A DNA stretch of 64,000 bases. It comes from Dicyema japonicum. Taxonomy: Eukaryota > Dicyemida > Rhombozoa > Dicyemidae. Positions 47,570 through 58,984 of this stretch are shown here, in pieces. Position numbers and translations under genes: made by a program. The stretch spans positions 124,001-188,000 of the forward strand of contig RDEW01000017.1 of the NCBI GenBank assembly GCA_011109175.1, written 5' to 3'. Below the pieces are notes generated by a model. It had not been told where the DNA came from. It saw nothing but the letters and a program-made list of their open reading frames with translations, and searched no databases. Each line of letters begins with the position of its first letter. The stretch's first letter is position 1.

Positions 47570-48335
47570 AGAATTAACTTTTCCTTCAATTTTTCCCTTC
47601 AAGAACAATTTCATTTAAAGAAAAGCATAGAGCAATCAAAAGTGAGGATCACTATAGCTTTTTGTGCTAATGAAACTGAAACAGTAAAAATTAAACCTTT
47701 TGTTATTGGGCATAGTAGAAGACCAAGATGTTTAAAAAATTTTGATTTTGAAAAATATTTTACTATGCAAAAAAAGGCCTGGATGACAACAGAACTTTTT
47801 AATGTTTTTTTTCTAGTCATCTTAGTGATGAATTAAAATGTTACAAAAAAAGTTTTTTTACTGATTGTAATGCTCCAAGTTACTTTTTAACGAAATTTTT
47901 TGAAACATTTAAATTTTATTCCTTCCAAAAACACAACTTTTCGTCTTCAACCAATGGATGCAGACATTATCAAGAAGTTTAAGCATTATTATGAAAAAGA
48001 CTTATTCTGGATTATATGGAAGTCCTTAATTTGGAGAAGATATTTTTGTGAATTTACGGAAGGCCGTCATTATGGTATCCCACGCATGGAATAAAGTAAA
48101 AGAAGACACAATAAAAATGTTTCAAAAAGACAAGGACAATAAAATGTCTTGATTCATTTGCTTATGAAGATATCATGCAAAATCCTGTTTCGGATGTGTA
48201 CCAAAAAGAACTGGAAGAACTTGCTAATGATGAAGAAATAAAACAGAAACGCTTGACGAGAACGCAATCGTCACCTTTTTAGTGAAGATTATAATGAAAC
48301 TATTAATACTGAAAATTGAGAGAACGATGGAGAAT
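47570..48335 (+). mobile_element. Tigger/pogo-type DDE transposase, 5'-truncated
   Basis: Frames read RITIAFCANETETVKIKPFV, IGHSRRPRCLKNF, KKAWMTTELF (47640-47800), DCNAPS (47865), then HLNFIPSKNTTFRLQPMDAD followed by IIKKFKHYY (47900-47995) and VSHAWNKVKEDTI (48075-48110). These are the standard landmarks of the DDE_1 endonuclease of Tc1/mariner-pogo (Tigger/CENP-B) transposases, covering motifs after the first catalytic Asp. The N-terminal HTH and CENP-B DNA-binding domains are absent. Stops and shifts make it inactive. TIRs were not found. Confidence 0.85.
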
Positions 48336-48469
48336 TTTCGCCAATACAATTATTAAATGCAATTTTTTTAACAATAACAATTTATTAAAGAATAAAACCA
48401 AATAGTTAAAGGCTACTGGCTGCTCTCAGGATTGAGAGCGCATTTCCCTTACGATCTGTAAGGAGATGC

Positions 48470-49215
48470 GCTCAATGAGCCAGCCCTTCTCTCAGACATC
48501 TCTCCTCCTTTTAGCGACTAACGATCCAATTTTGTTGAGCAGGGCTAACGACATGCTTCCTATGACTCCCGAAGTTTCGACTGCGACTGGTTCAAATGTG
48601 TACTGCTCGCCAAGGCATGTGTACTTCTTTACTTTAAGTATTTCTGCTTTCTCTGCAGCTGAGCCTGGATTTGTCGCACTCATTGTAATATTGGAAGGGG
48701 AGAAGCTATCTACGCAGGTGGCATCCCAGGCCAGGTACTTCCCAGCATCCCACGGAACAGAGTCGCTCCATCCGGCCTTCTGTTTGCTATGGCAAGTCCT
48801 AGGGGCTCCATCTGGACAGGGAATCCGGCAGCTTCTAGTCCCCACGCAATAACCTTGTTGATTGCACTATGTCTCAGGCTCTTTCCAGCGCTCCTTCGGC
48901 AGGAAAGTGCGTGGAGTCCTTTCGCGTCAACAATCCCTCCCATCTACCGCCAAGGATTTCGCAAAACCCAATCCTCGTGGAGTCATCGTCCAGAAAAGTT
49001 CCGAGTGAAATGCACGGGAATGCTTTGAGCCATGCACCACTTACGTTTGTTGATGCGGTAGCCAGACAAGCCAGACGATGCTGGTTGAGTTGTGTTTTTA
49101 GCTCATCGATGGTCCTCGAACATACAAGTTCGTTCCAGTCTCGTTGTTTGTTGAAGTTGAAGTTCTTCATGAGTCCCAATGCAATTAAAATTATAGAAGA
49201 AAGTACAAAATTCAA
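48470..49215 (-). mobile_element. R2-like LINE C-terminal part with restriction-like nuclease, copy 2 (-)
   Basis: From 49215 leftward: RDWNELVCSRTIDELKTQLN, HRLACLATAS...GAWLKAFPCISLGTFLDDDS, VDAKGLHALSC with RRSAGKSLRHSAINKVIAWG, RPDGATLF, then a shifted frame with LAWDATCVDSF and later VKKYTCLGEQYTFEPVAVET and SGVIGSMSLALLNKIGSLVA. RPD...D and a later lysine fit the nuclease-like domain found in LINEs with a Cys/His cluster before it (R2-like group). Two shifts break the frame. The RT is missing. Confidence 0.75.
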
Positions 49216-49219
49216 TGAA

Positions 49220-49734
49220 TTTCAGAAATAATAGAACATTTAAAAATTTAAATTTTTTTAATAAAATAATTTTTTAACAAAAAAAACAAATGTTAGTTGA
49301 AAAAGCCGGCTGCTTGGATTGCAAACGAGTTCCCTCAAAGTATGGCCATTCCAAAAAAAATTTAAATACAATAAAGAAGTGTTAATTCAAAGGAATAAAA
49401 GACAGATAACGATTTATGACTTGATTAAATAAAACATAATTTTTTGATTTTAAATATTTTGTTACATTTTTATTCTAATAATTTATACTCCGTGTTTATT
49501 GAAATTGTAGTACGGATTCAGTTTGCCTTACTTTTTGGCAATATAAAGAAAATTTAGAATTTCTTATGGGCAATTCTAGAATCCGCTCTTCATTAATATA
49601 GAAAATTTTTTATTTAATTGTAAATTGAAAGTTAATTATAAGAGATTTATTAATAATTAATTTTTCTAGTAATTTGATTAAAAACTCGTCGTCCCTTCAT
49701 ATTCGATTTCCTGTGATTATCTCCTCATACGAAA
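49220..49734. other. A/T-rich gap
   Basis: Low-complexity A/T stretches. 49300-49350 is the inverse of part of 38290-38390 (AAACGAGTTCCCTCAAAGTA against CGAGGGAACTCGTTCGCAAT). No gene seen. Confidence 0.4.
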
Positions 49735-50670
49735 AATATTTTTGACAAAAATTGATGCACCATTAAAGTTATGGTTAGCAAATTTCGTAAGTGGACGCCG
49801 AGGGAAAGTGTCCGTCGGAAACAAGAGTTCCAGATCGGGATTATTACCCAATGGTGTACCCCAAGGATCTCCTCTGTCACCAATCCTTTTTAATTTGTTT
49901 TTGAGTGATCTTCCCGTACCTATGAATAATAATGACATGCTACTTTCTTATGCCGATGACATAGTTGTCGCATCTAGAGACGTAAATGTCGAACATGCTA
50001 AAGAAAGACTACAAGGAATACTAAATAACATATATGGATGGTTGTGCGAAAATCGATTAAATGCATGTTCCGAAAAGTCAGAAGTCACTCTATTTACTAA
50101 GAATAGAAAGATGGGAACGCAAACAATTGATGTCACGTTAAATGGAGTACCTATACCACAAAAGAAATCGCAGAAGATACTGGGAGTAACTTTTGATACT
50201 TTCCTCTGCTTCTCAGCCCATGTGGAATCTATCATATCAACCTGTGCAAAGAAGATCAATTTTGTAAAGGCCTTCCTTTGGAACTGTGGAGGAATTTATC
50301 CGCCAGGTATCGGGACCCTCTACAAGCAGTATGTCGAGCCAACAATAGGCTATGCATGTGCTGCATGGGGATCTAACCTGTCGGCAACGAACCTAACAAA
50401 AATTCAAGAGATCCAGTCAAGAGCAAAAAAGTTACTAGAAAAATATACAGATAAAGAAATTGCCCCCAGAGCACTCGAGTCTATCATAGAGGCAACTGGA
50501 GGCAATTTCAGAAGAGGAAAGGAAAAAGACCCCCGTCCGTATAGAAAATGCGTGGGATCACAGTCGGAGCATCGAGAAAAAATGGCCCGATTATTGAGAG
50601 ATGCCGGGATCACCTGAATATTAGTTATTGGTTAAGACGGTGTTTCTTTGGCTTAAATAATAATAATCTA
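49735..50670 (+). mobile_element. LINE 3' part with intact 291-codon RT frame
   Basis: The longest clean transposon frame in the window (49742-50617). It has KLWLANFVSGRRGKVSVGNK, LPNGVPQGSPLSPILFNLFL, LLSYADDIVVAS (YADD intact), KSQKILGVTFDTFLCFSAH and IGYACAAWGSNL, ending in RKCVGSQSEHREKMARLLRD before the stop. The tail follows: GATCACCTGAATATTAGTTA, then TTTCTTTGGCTTAAATAATA. It is 5'-truncated just before motif B, so motif A and the endonuclease are missing. No stop or shift, so this is a young insertion. A 3' fragment of the same family is at 4621-4825. Confidence 0.9.
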
Positions 50671-51025
50671 GTAAACTGGTTAATTTGCCCGAAGGTTCAG
50701 ATGGTGATCTGCCTTTATTGCGCCAAATGTCTACTTAGCTTCATTAAAGCACATGTCTTCCTTCCTGAGAGCACGAATAAGGTGGGGGTCTCAGGAAACA
50801 TCAGAAAACCTAAGTTAGTAGCGTCGGATACAACATAGGATCCGTTCAAATCTCATCCACCCAAAATTGAAAGAGCTTGAAAGGCCATCTTTCGGAAGCG
50901 TACGTATAGGACAGTAGTTAATATGATTCTATGAATGTTGATTAATAATGTCTCAACAAGGAAATTCTTAATTTAAATTTTAATAATTTCAAAAATAATT
51001 ATTTTTCTATAGAATTAAAGCAAAA

Positions 51026-51388
51026 CTAAAAATCAGCGTATTTTAAGCATGAAAGCAAAATCTGCTTATCACGAATAATTCGTTTTTTGTTGTTGCTTTC
51101 TACTTCGAACAATCTGAAGACATTATCTAAGCCCTTCTTATTTTTCTTTCCAATGATATAATAGCCGTCTCCAAAATATCCCATTTGCTTCTTATTGCGA
51201 CCAAAATAGTATTTGTTGTCGTCATCTTGGTCATAATTCACATAAACTATCCAGTCCTTGTTTATGAAAGATTTGATTTCTAATCGTCTTTCAAACTCAA
51301 ATTTCTCAGATTTGATTTTCAGAATTTGGCACATTTTGGCATTGTCCTTCTTCAATCCCAAAAAGAAAGAGGTTGTGATACTGGTCAA
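51026..51388 (-). CDS. unrecognised 120-codon ORF, possible last exon
   Basis: Uninterrupted minus-strand frame rich in Lys, Asp, Asn and Tyr (DQDDDNKYYFGRNKKQMGYF). I do not recognise it. Its first 7 codons lie in the duplicated segment (51368-52155), so the upstream part of any gene would be in that segment. Copy A of the segment at 44907 lacks this exon and joins unrelated LINE sequence. Composition unlike the transposon ORFs suggests a host gene. No signal peptide is evident, and function is unknown. Confidence 0.4.
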   Translation of the reverse strand: MTSITTSFFLGLKKDNAKMCQILKIKSEKFEFERRLEIKSFINKDWIVYVNYDQDDDNKYYFGRNKKQMGYFGDGYYIIGKKNKKGLDNVFRLFEVESNNKKRIIRDKQILLSCLKYADF

Positions 51389-52155
51389 GATGAGACCTAA
51401 ACGATAATTACACCGAAATTAACCAATTAGGAGAACCAAAATTCCGTAACTCATCAATTTTGACTTTTTTAATATTTCACCACTAAAAGTAATTTGGATA
51501 AAAACTTCGAATTAGGCTCTGCTGTGCTCGCTATAGCAGGAGTAGTCGGTGACTCGAAGAAGAAGTTATCTTGAGTAAACCATCTTCAGAGTCATGTGGT
51601 GAAAATTGATTCGACTCAACTGGGTTGATTTTCATGGCTGTGTTGGCTTCTAGTATATTGATTTAGACTAAACCATTATATTGAAGATTCGTGGGGGAAG
51701 TTATTTTTGCTACAGAGGATGAACTAATGTTCTCATCGTCGTTCACTTCCACTATAAAGTTAATTAATAGTATTATACGTTTGGGAGTCGCTGCGTCAGG
51801 AAATTTTAAAATTGGCTTATATATTTTTGTGTTCAGTATTTTATTGGATGTATAACCTAACTAAGCAAAATTTCATACGAGTTTCAGGAAGTTCAGGAAT
51901 ATTAAAATAATCAGTGTCTTGCAAACTTTCCACGGTCTTGCTTTCCACTGGAAATCAAACATTGGATATCACTTTGTCGTATTCATTGATGAACTTTTTG
52001 TTGGCTCGGTTCGATAGCTTGGTTAAGTCATATGAATACCAGTGAGTCCAGTTTCATAGAAATTGACTCGTAGTTTTCTTTAAATTTATCGCTTCCTTGG
52101 TTGATGTAGAACGGATTCATTAAAAAAACTAACGGCAGTTTCGATATAATAGCGA
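51368..52155 (-). repeat. duplicated segment, copy B (pair with 44907-45705)
   Basis: See copy A. The match begins at GAGGTTGTGATACTGGTCAA and ends near AACTAACGGCAGTTTCGATA. Minus-strand open pieces in both copies include NILEANTAMKINPVESNQ. In copy B the ORF around ATPAIASTAEP is frameshifted, while in copy A it is open. Confidence 0.75.
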
Positions 52156-52434
52156 TTTTGATTTTGTCAACTTTTTATTATCGCCTTCTTAGTCCATGGA
52201 TTTATTTCCTAATATTGCATTTTTGAAAATTTCCAAAATTGAAGTTTCTTGACCATTTCCTAGATAGTAGTAGGCCTCAGAATTAAGGTGGGCGAATTCG
52301 GCTGTATTTTAATAATTACAAGACCACTAAGGAAAGTGTTGAAGCTTATTAGGTGATTCGAATTCGAAGATTTTTAGGATAACTGGCCTTTCTTGCTCAA
52401 GGAGGTGTCATAAGATGAAGGTCACATGGTTCAT

Positions 52435-52620
52435 CTTATATTTATTTAACATCCCAAAACCACGGTAAAGGCTAACTAATTATCACGGCTCCCGATGGGT
52501 TCCATTAGAGACCTTATCTTGGTCTGGTGTTCCTCCCTCGTGCCCGCGCATGTTTGCACTGGCGGCTGACTGAATCTACGGGGCCGCATTCTGGAGTCCA
52601 GTCACATTTAGGCCTCCAGA
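52435..52620 (-). mobile_element. LINE 3'-end fragment
   Basis: Minus-strand frame CAGTREEHQTKIRSLM followed by a Gly-Ser-Arg end and a tail. This is the conserved C-terminus (CVGTREEHR.RM..LL) seen at 7130 and 59030. Only about 180 bp remain. The 93-codon frame just upstream (52608-52889) has no known motif. Confidence 0.45.
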
Positions 52621-52939
52621 GGAGTCGGTGCGATTCGATCTTTTGTATCGATTAGAAACATAAAGCCGTTGATCATTCTTACCCCTGCAGGTGACTTCCA
52701 TGCACTTTGGTTACCATTCCAGATAATTCCATGAGTGCTACCATGCACTTCGAATGTCCTCTCTCCTACACGCACGGAAAAAAACGAAAAAGTCAGAAAG
52801 ATTAGATAACCCAAATTTGAATAGACAAAGGGGAGCTGCTGATAAAGAGGACTTTGGCTAATAACAGAGGACTCCTTTAATGTCCACAAAGCAGTGAATT
52901 TAAAAAATCGAAATCAAATTAAAAAAAGTAAGATATTGA

Positions 52940-53441
52940 CTAAAGACGACGTCCTCTGCGCCCACCCTTTCTTCTGGTAGAATCAGTCGGATTGGGGTCA
53001 CGTCCTGTATTCTGCCAATATTAAGGCCACTACGTGCCAGAGCTCTTATAGCCGCCTGTCTCCCTGGCCAATCATTCGCTTTCTATCACAAATCACATAA
53101 AAACAAAACTTGATCCCTCCAGGTCCCCTAATCCTGATATGGACGGCATTTATATTTCTTTTCTTAGCCTTCTCGGCGGCATCCTGTGCAGCCAACATGG
53201 CTGCGTAAGGAGTGGCCTCGTCCCTGTCGCTGGTTACCTTCATTCCTCCAGTAATTCGACATATGGTTTGACTGATTAAAGTAAATTGACAATCAAACCT
53301 GCACGAGATATCCGTTATGTGAATGAATGTGTCGTTCTTGCTGGAATATATATGAGCCACTCCAAAGACAATATCGGATCCTGGAAGTTGGGCGGTCTCA
53401 GCTGCTTCGACATTTTTCAGACGCACTTTTTTTGGAGCCAT
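52940..53441 (-). CDS. RPS14: 40S ribosomal protein S14 (uS11)
   Basis: Small-subunit platform protein. The spliced frame has [87 protein letters not shown] and the invariant [13 protein letters not shown] end. Introns are 27 bp each at 53272-53298 and 53083-53109, the first inside the ITD..SQTICR block. Two single-base losses are needed, each in a C run (near 53067, GPGR; near 52989, TPIPTD), to reach the conserved end. The protein would be about 145 residues, the normal size. So I treat this as the functional gene with consensus errors. Confidence 0.92.
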
Positions 53442-53454
53442 AATCCTAGTAAAT

Positions 53455-54341
53455 TAAATTTTACAGACGGTACACTATGAACACTACACAAAACTAATAA
53501 ACGTGACTTTTTAATTAATTTTTAATATTTAAAATTACCATATTTTTAGCCATAATAAAAATCTTAAAAACGACCAATTTATATTCCAATTTTCTCTCAG
53601 AGGAATCCACGAGGAATCATGTCTGTGGTTTCCTGCGCTTTTGAGAAGAACCAGAAAACCGATGTGATTTCTTACGCCAGAAAAAACATCGATCAGTCTT
53701 AAAGAAGGACACTCCGATCGATGTTTTCGTAGACATTTGCGGAAATTCTACTGTTGGGATACTGGAATACCAGTGCAAAAATAGTCTTTGGATAATTAGA
53801 AACTGGAATGGATCACTTAATTAGTTGCTTTTAACATCTTCTTGTTGATCTCGGGGTTCTCAAATTTAATAAATAGGTAGAATTTGGCAATAGTGACTCA
53901 CGAAAATACACTTGACTTGTCATTTTCAATTAAAGGATTCAACGTGGAATAACAACCGTGGTTTCCTGTATTTCTTCAAAAAACCAGGAAACTTGTTTAA
54001 GACCGATGGCGTTCACACTCAGGCGAAAGGTCAGAGCTGGTGATCCATGGGTCTATTTTGTTCGTACTTTAAAAACAAAACTGAGAAAAAACAACGTAGT
54101 TCCCTTTTTATGGTGGCTTCAGACGGGTTGATTGACGTAGAAGGAATAAGGCATCTTGGAAATCTCGGGGTTTAATTTAAAAAAAGTAAACTTTTTTGGT
54201 TGTTGTCGTAAACAGTATATATATAGTTAAATGGAGTTTTTATGATTTAGAGTTAAATAGAAAATTAAATTTATTTCATATTTTTAGTTATTATCTGTCA
54301 AACAATAAATGTTTAGCTATTGAGCGCCAAAAATTGTTCGA
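53455..54341. other. intergenic with two copies of an inverted-repeat hairpin
   Basis: Lies between two divergent genes (uS11 - and TEX11-like +). Hairpin-forming blocks GTGGTTTCCTG...CCAG(A/G)AAAC occur at 53625-53660 and 53958-53992; a third copy is at 7371-7405 upstream of DDX41. A LINE-like TGGATCACTTAATTAGTTGC lies at 53808. No gene supported. Confidence 0.45.
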
Positions 54342-57300
54342 ATGATCGTGTCTGATGTCAGTTTTGATTCTTCGAATGAAGAAATTAATAAAATAATCAG
54401 TATAAAATAAACGATATTTAATTAGGTTTGTCTAGTGAATTCTTAAAACTTGGTAATTTCCTAACAGAATCTATAAATTTATCTGAGTCTCTCGTTCAAT
54501 CTGTTCAAAAAATACCTGAACTGCAGTCAATAATAAAAACAGGATAAACTACTAACAAAAAAGGTTTTTTATTATTAAAGAATCCAAGCTACAAGAAATT
54601 TCCCTAAATCTCTGGAATACTCCTCTGCAAAAACTTTCATCCATAGAAATAAACAGCCTAATACACTCAAACAGTGCCTTAGTATATTTTATCGTAGTCT
54701 GGTATGCATCCAGTTTGATAATGCACTATCTTTCATCATCTCTACTCCAAGAAAATGTATATTCTAAAAAGATAACAGTAATTTGACATTTTTATTCATA
54801 GATGTACCTGAAAACAGCAAAGCTACTCCTCGGTTCCTTTTAGCCTCTAATATAGACTCCAAAAAATATTCAATGGCAATCCAAACTGCCGGCCTCGGCA
54901 TAGATGTACTTAAATAGCTATAAAATTAAAGTATAGCGTGGAATTGAAGCAAAATCTCGCACTTTTGCCTCAGCTTAGTAGAACCTCGACTGTCTGGTCT
55001 TCGGAGGTGGACGTCAACCTCTTGATTCTTAAATCCTATCTGATAGAAGCTGTAAAATAATTTGTAAGAGTTTAGAATTCCAATGCTGGGCAATTAATGG
55101 ATTCGTATAGAATATATCTCTCAGTCAAGGATACTTTATTTAAGTTTCCACCAGATAAGGTAATTTTATAGCTCAGCAGATCATGTATTGGTCAAATATC
55201 TGCTACAACTGTGCCTGTGTGGCATATAATTCTAATAAATTTGACGAGTGCATTCCATGGCTCCATGAAAGTAGCCAATTGGCTGAACAAACTGATTATT
55301 CGCCGAAAAATAAAGTAATCCGTTTATTAAGTAGGCTAAAATGCTTAGAATGCTCGCAAATGTTTACATTCGTAACAAAGGGGATAGATCAGTTAAAAAC
55401 TGCCCTAGATGTAGTCAGACAAGCAAATAACGTTTATTTACCTCATAAATAGCACAGATCGATCAAAATGTCGACGGGTTATTCCTGGAGATTAAGATAT
55501 CCGTCATGTTGCCTTATTTCGACGATAAATACATTGCTGAGAGTACTAATGCCTTATATTTGTCAGAATCATGCCAGGTCATATCGTCAAACTCACTCAC
55601 TGTGGATCAGGAACTGACTATTGCCGGTCTCTGTCTTAGTAGCGCAAGGTGAATGGTTGTTTAGAGCAGAAATGCCTCCTATTTAGGAATCTTGGATATG
55701 TTGGTTGAAAAATACGAGGGGACTGAGCATAAATATACAATTATTGCTACAAAGTGGAATATTGGCTGAAATCAAATTTGAGGAATGAAGCCTATGCCTT
55801 TCTTGACCAACTAACCAAATGTAGTCATCGTTAGCTATTCGTAGTTGAAGGCCTTAGAGACCTTACAGAGAATGCGTTGAACCTTTTCAAAGTTGTCGTT
55901 TGGGAAGAGGCTGGTCTTCTCTACCAGGTATGATTAATTTTTAATGTGGATGAAACTCTACGGGGAGTCCTTGATGTGGTTTCAACTTGTTGGAAGAATT
56001 CTCTCGTTTTACGTTTCTAACAAAACCGAAATGTCTCACGTTCAGTTACTGATGGCTGCCTGCTGTGTAGAGCTGGACGAATACAGTGAAGCCCTCGACT
56101 ACCTAACGATTTCCAGCAACGGAAACCACGAGGACTCTGCTCTCAGTTTATATTTGACTATCAAAGTCAACTTTCAAACAAACCAGCTAGTCGAAGGTAA
56201 CTGTTGATATTATTGAAGCCAAACAATCCGTTCGGACTTTGATGGATCTGTGCCGTCGCCAGATCAAAGAATCATCCCACGTGCTTTATCACGTGGCACA
56301 GTTAACGCAGCAGGTTGGAGTATCTAATAATGAAGTATAACTGTGCTGAACTTATGATGGACTGTCTTTTAACGATTTCTGAGAATTCTGATGAGGATTG
56401 TATGACCAACTTCAAAGCTTCGAAGTATCTCCTACATCACTATTTGGCTGACGTGGACAATTTTCAATGGAAGACGTTCGCAATTGACTGCCTCGAAAGA
56501 TGTTAGGCGGTTACTTATTCTTAGGCAGAGATTTTTTAGGGAAAATGAATCTACCGGATTTAGAAATGAAGGAATATTTGGGAGAGCTAATCAAATATTG
56601 TTTATTGCGCTGATTTAATTATAGCGTGGAATCTGGGGGTGTTGGCCTTAAAATCTGAACTATTGCCCGAGTCGGTCACCTGTCTGACGATTTGTGAGCA
56701 AGTAAACTCGTTGACTTATCGCAGTTCACCTCGCTAGTAGAAACCTCAGATATTGAGAATATTACGCCGTCGTTTATAGCAGAGTGCACTTCCCTCATCA
56801 GTTCCCTTTACTTAGAGCTCGCTCAAGTTAATTATGACGTGGAAAGCGTACTCTTATCCCTCACTTCAAGCAAGTCTATATCTAGAAAAATCTCTTTACT
56901 TTGTTCGTAAGACGACATCCTTAGCTTCTCCAGATTCAGAAATACTACGCTCAGTGTCTCTTGTTGAAATTATTGTGCACATTTTACAAAACGGCTGTGA
57001 ATCTGCTATTAGTTGCCTTGAGACCTTCGTCAACTCCTTCCCTGTTAAAACTGATGAGCTTGAACTCATTGCTTGTTTGTTTTGATCTCATTTAAGCCTT
57101 TGCTTTCTCCGCATATTCTAAGAATTATAGTCTAGCAATCGTTGCTTTAAAAATGGCTATAAAACACGTCTACGGCTCCGACAAAGTCGACTACAACCTC
57201 TTAGCGTATTATTAATGACTACTACGTAGCCGATTGATGAGGACTTTGCTAGAAGTATCAGTTGAAAGATGCTCGCTGTCTGATGAAATTCAGCGAAATG

Positions 57301-57891
57301 AGATTGCCATTTATTTTAAGGAAGCATTTTCTTTGGTTGAAAATAATAAGCAAGTTGGGTGTTTCAGCTATGATAGTGCTTTCAAGAACAAGAACATGTA
57401 TGGCTGGTGGTTAAAACGTGGAACATTGCTATGCGGATGGCTGGGTTAGGTAGAATAACTTTAAATTAGGCGACAACTCTTTGCCGAAGCTGAACGGTGG
57501 TGCAGTGAAGCGATGAGAATGCTCTCTTTTCTTCCAGAAGTTTACAAAGAATGTTATGGCGAAAAAGTGAGGATTGAATTGATTATATCAAGATGCACTC
57601 CTCGTATGGATATTTGTTGTCTAAGATTGCCAATTCAGTTTGATTTTGTTTCTCTTTAATTATATTTCTGGTTTTCCATAATTTCAAGATGCTAGGATAT
57701 TCATTTTCACATATCGTTGCTTTGGAAAGCTGATGAAGTTGGCCTTGTTGGTTGCACAAAAACGACACACTCAGTTAAGTTTTTGCGAGGAATTTGTTTC
57801 TGGTACCATCTCTGGGCTTATTTGTGAGCATAATCTTGACCCAGACAGAGAGGAAGCGTTATTCTCTGCCGTCTACGAAAGTTCCCATTGA
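54342..57891 (+). CDS. TEX11/SPO22 (ZIP4-like) meiosis protein, TPR-rich
   Basis: Predicted ZMM-type factor for meiotic crossover and synapsis. Exons read in order SKLQEISLNLWNTPLQKLSS, YLKTAKLLL, NICYNCACVAYNSNKFDECI, PWLHESSQLAEQT, NKVIRLLSRLKCLE, ALDVVRQANNVYL, then LMWFQLVGRILSFYVSN, LLMAACCVELDEYSEALDYL, LSLYLTIKVNFQTNQLVEG and further helical repeats to LFSAVYESSH. Three of these segments (A..LWN, the CYN.....Y....F.E...WL block and ALDYL) match the SPO22 domain of TEX11 in order and spacing. Introns are short; some junctions and about four frame slips could not be settled. The length of about 1000 residues is near the family size. Start and stop are best guesses. Confidence 0.7.
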
Positions 57892-57894
57892 TTG

Positions 57895-58370
57895 AAAAAA
57901 AATCTTCCATAATGAAGTTACATGCTGTCACCATATCCATACGGGGAATATTCCTAAAAAGACGCCAGCGAGATTTTACCAGTTCTCCCTTATCGGTCCA
58001 TATTTATATAGCTCGTAAAGAGTCATGCTGTTCAATTTCTTAGGCATAATATTTTTCTTATCCGATTTATGTGTATTCGTCAAGTCTGCCAGAATCTATT
58101 TTCGACATTCCCCAAGTTCCTGAGTTGTACAGTAAGATCGGTTTATGAACACATCAAATAACTTTATCCGTAGGTTCAGAGACTTGCTTTCCATGAGTCC
58201 AAATATTCCACGTTTTTCATTGGACAAGATGCCAGCAATTTTCTGCGAGCAATATCCTCAGCATCTCCCAGAAGAAAGCCGAGCTTCTTTTTTTATGATC
58301 TCCATTTTTCATCAACCCATGTATCAATTCAAGCATCCGTTCAATCACTGTCAGCTAGATTTTTTTAATT
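57895..58370. other. no supported gene
   Basis: The 90-codon plus frame at 58145-58417 (RFRDLLSMSPNIPRF...) has no known family and overlaps LINE sequence at its end. It could be an extra exon of the upstream gene. Confidence 0.3.
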
Positions 58371-58375
58371 TTCAA

Positions 58376-58530
58376 TCACCATCTATCCAATATATTTGGG
58401 ACTTTGTCTACAACTGAATTAAGTAACTCGACGTCGTCGGACCCAAAATCTATATCGTCAGCATAAAGATCATGCGGCATATGTAATTTAGACATCATGT
58501 TCATCCCCAGTCTTTTTTCAGAGGAGGCGA
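58376..58530 (-). mobile_element. LINE RT fragment (YADD box)
   Basis: Minus-strand phrase LPHDLYADDIDFGSDDVELL, an intact YADD followed by the usual D..LL...V. It resembles the LINE at 16300 (YSDDVDFVAEDQEFI). Confidence 0.7.
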
Positions 58531-58775
58531 CGGTGAGAAATAGCCAGAGCTTCCTACGTATGTGCAAGGAGCTAGGAAACCCATTCAGAGAGAAGGCGGT
58601 TCATGGGAAAGAATTCAGATCGGTATTAAAACATGCACTCCGATAGAATTCCTCTGCAGAAATAAAAAAAAGACACTTTAGGAATGCTATTGGTTCACTG
58701 GAAGAGCATTCGAAGAGAATTCGAGAGATATTGGAGGCTGGGATCACTTAAGTTAGCGAGTTAATACTTTCATTC
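58530..58775 (+). mobile_element. LINE 3'-end fragment
   Basis: Plus strand: a basic, helical end (RRHFRNAIGSLEEHSKRIRE) then GGCTGGGATCACTTAAGTTAGCGAGTTAAT. It resembles other LINE 3' ends here. It lies head to head with the RT fragment at 58376, so it comes from a different copy. Confidence 0.5.
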
Positions 58776-58984
58776 TTGGTGGTTTTGGGGTTTTAATTAA
58801 TTTAATTTTAATTTAAAAACCAAGAATCACCGACAAAAACAAAGGAAGGTAGAAGCCGTCAGGTGATCCCAACCCCCTTGAGCAGCCTCCTCATCTTTCC
58901 TCGGTGTTCTTCCCGAGTGCCGACGCACTTCCTGTATTATTATTATTAAAAACCAAATATCAACGACAAATTAAATAACTACTT

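Noticed and set aside
52940-53441. Calling the uS11 gene a pseudogene because of two frame slips
   Set aside because: Both slips are one-base losses in C runs, introns are intact and every invariant residue is present; consensus error is simpler.
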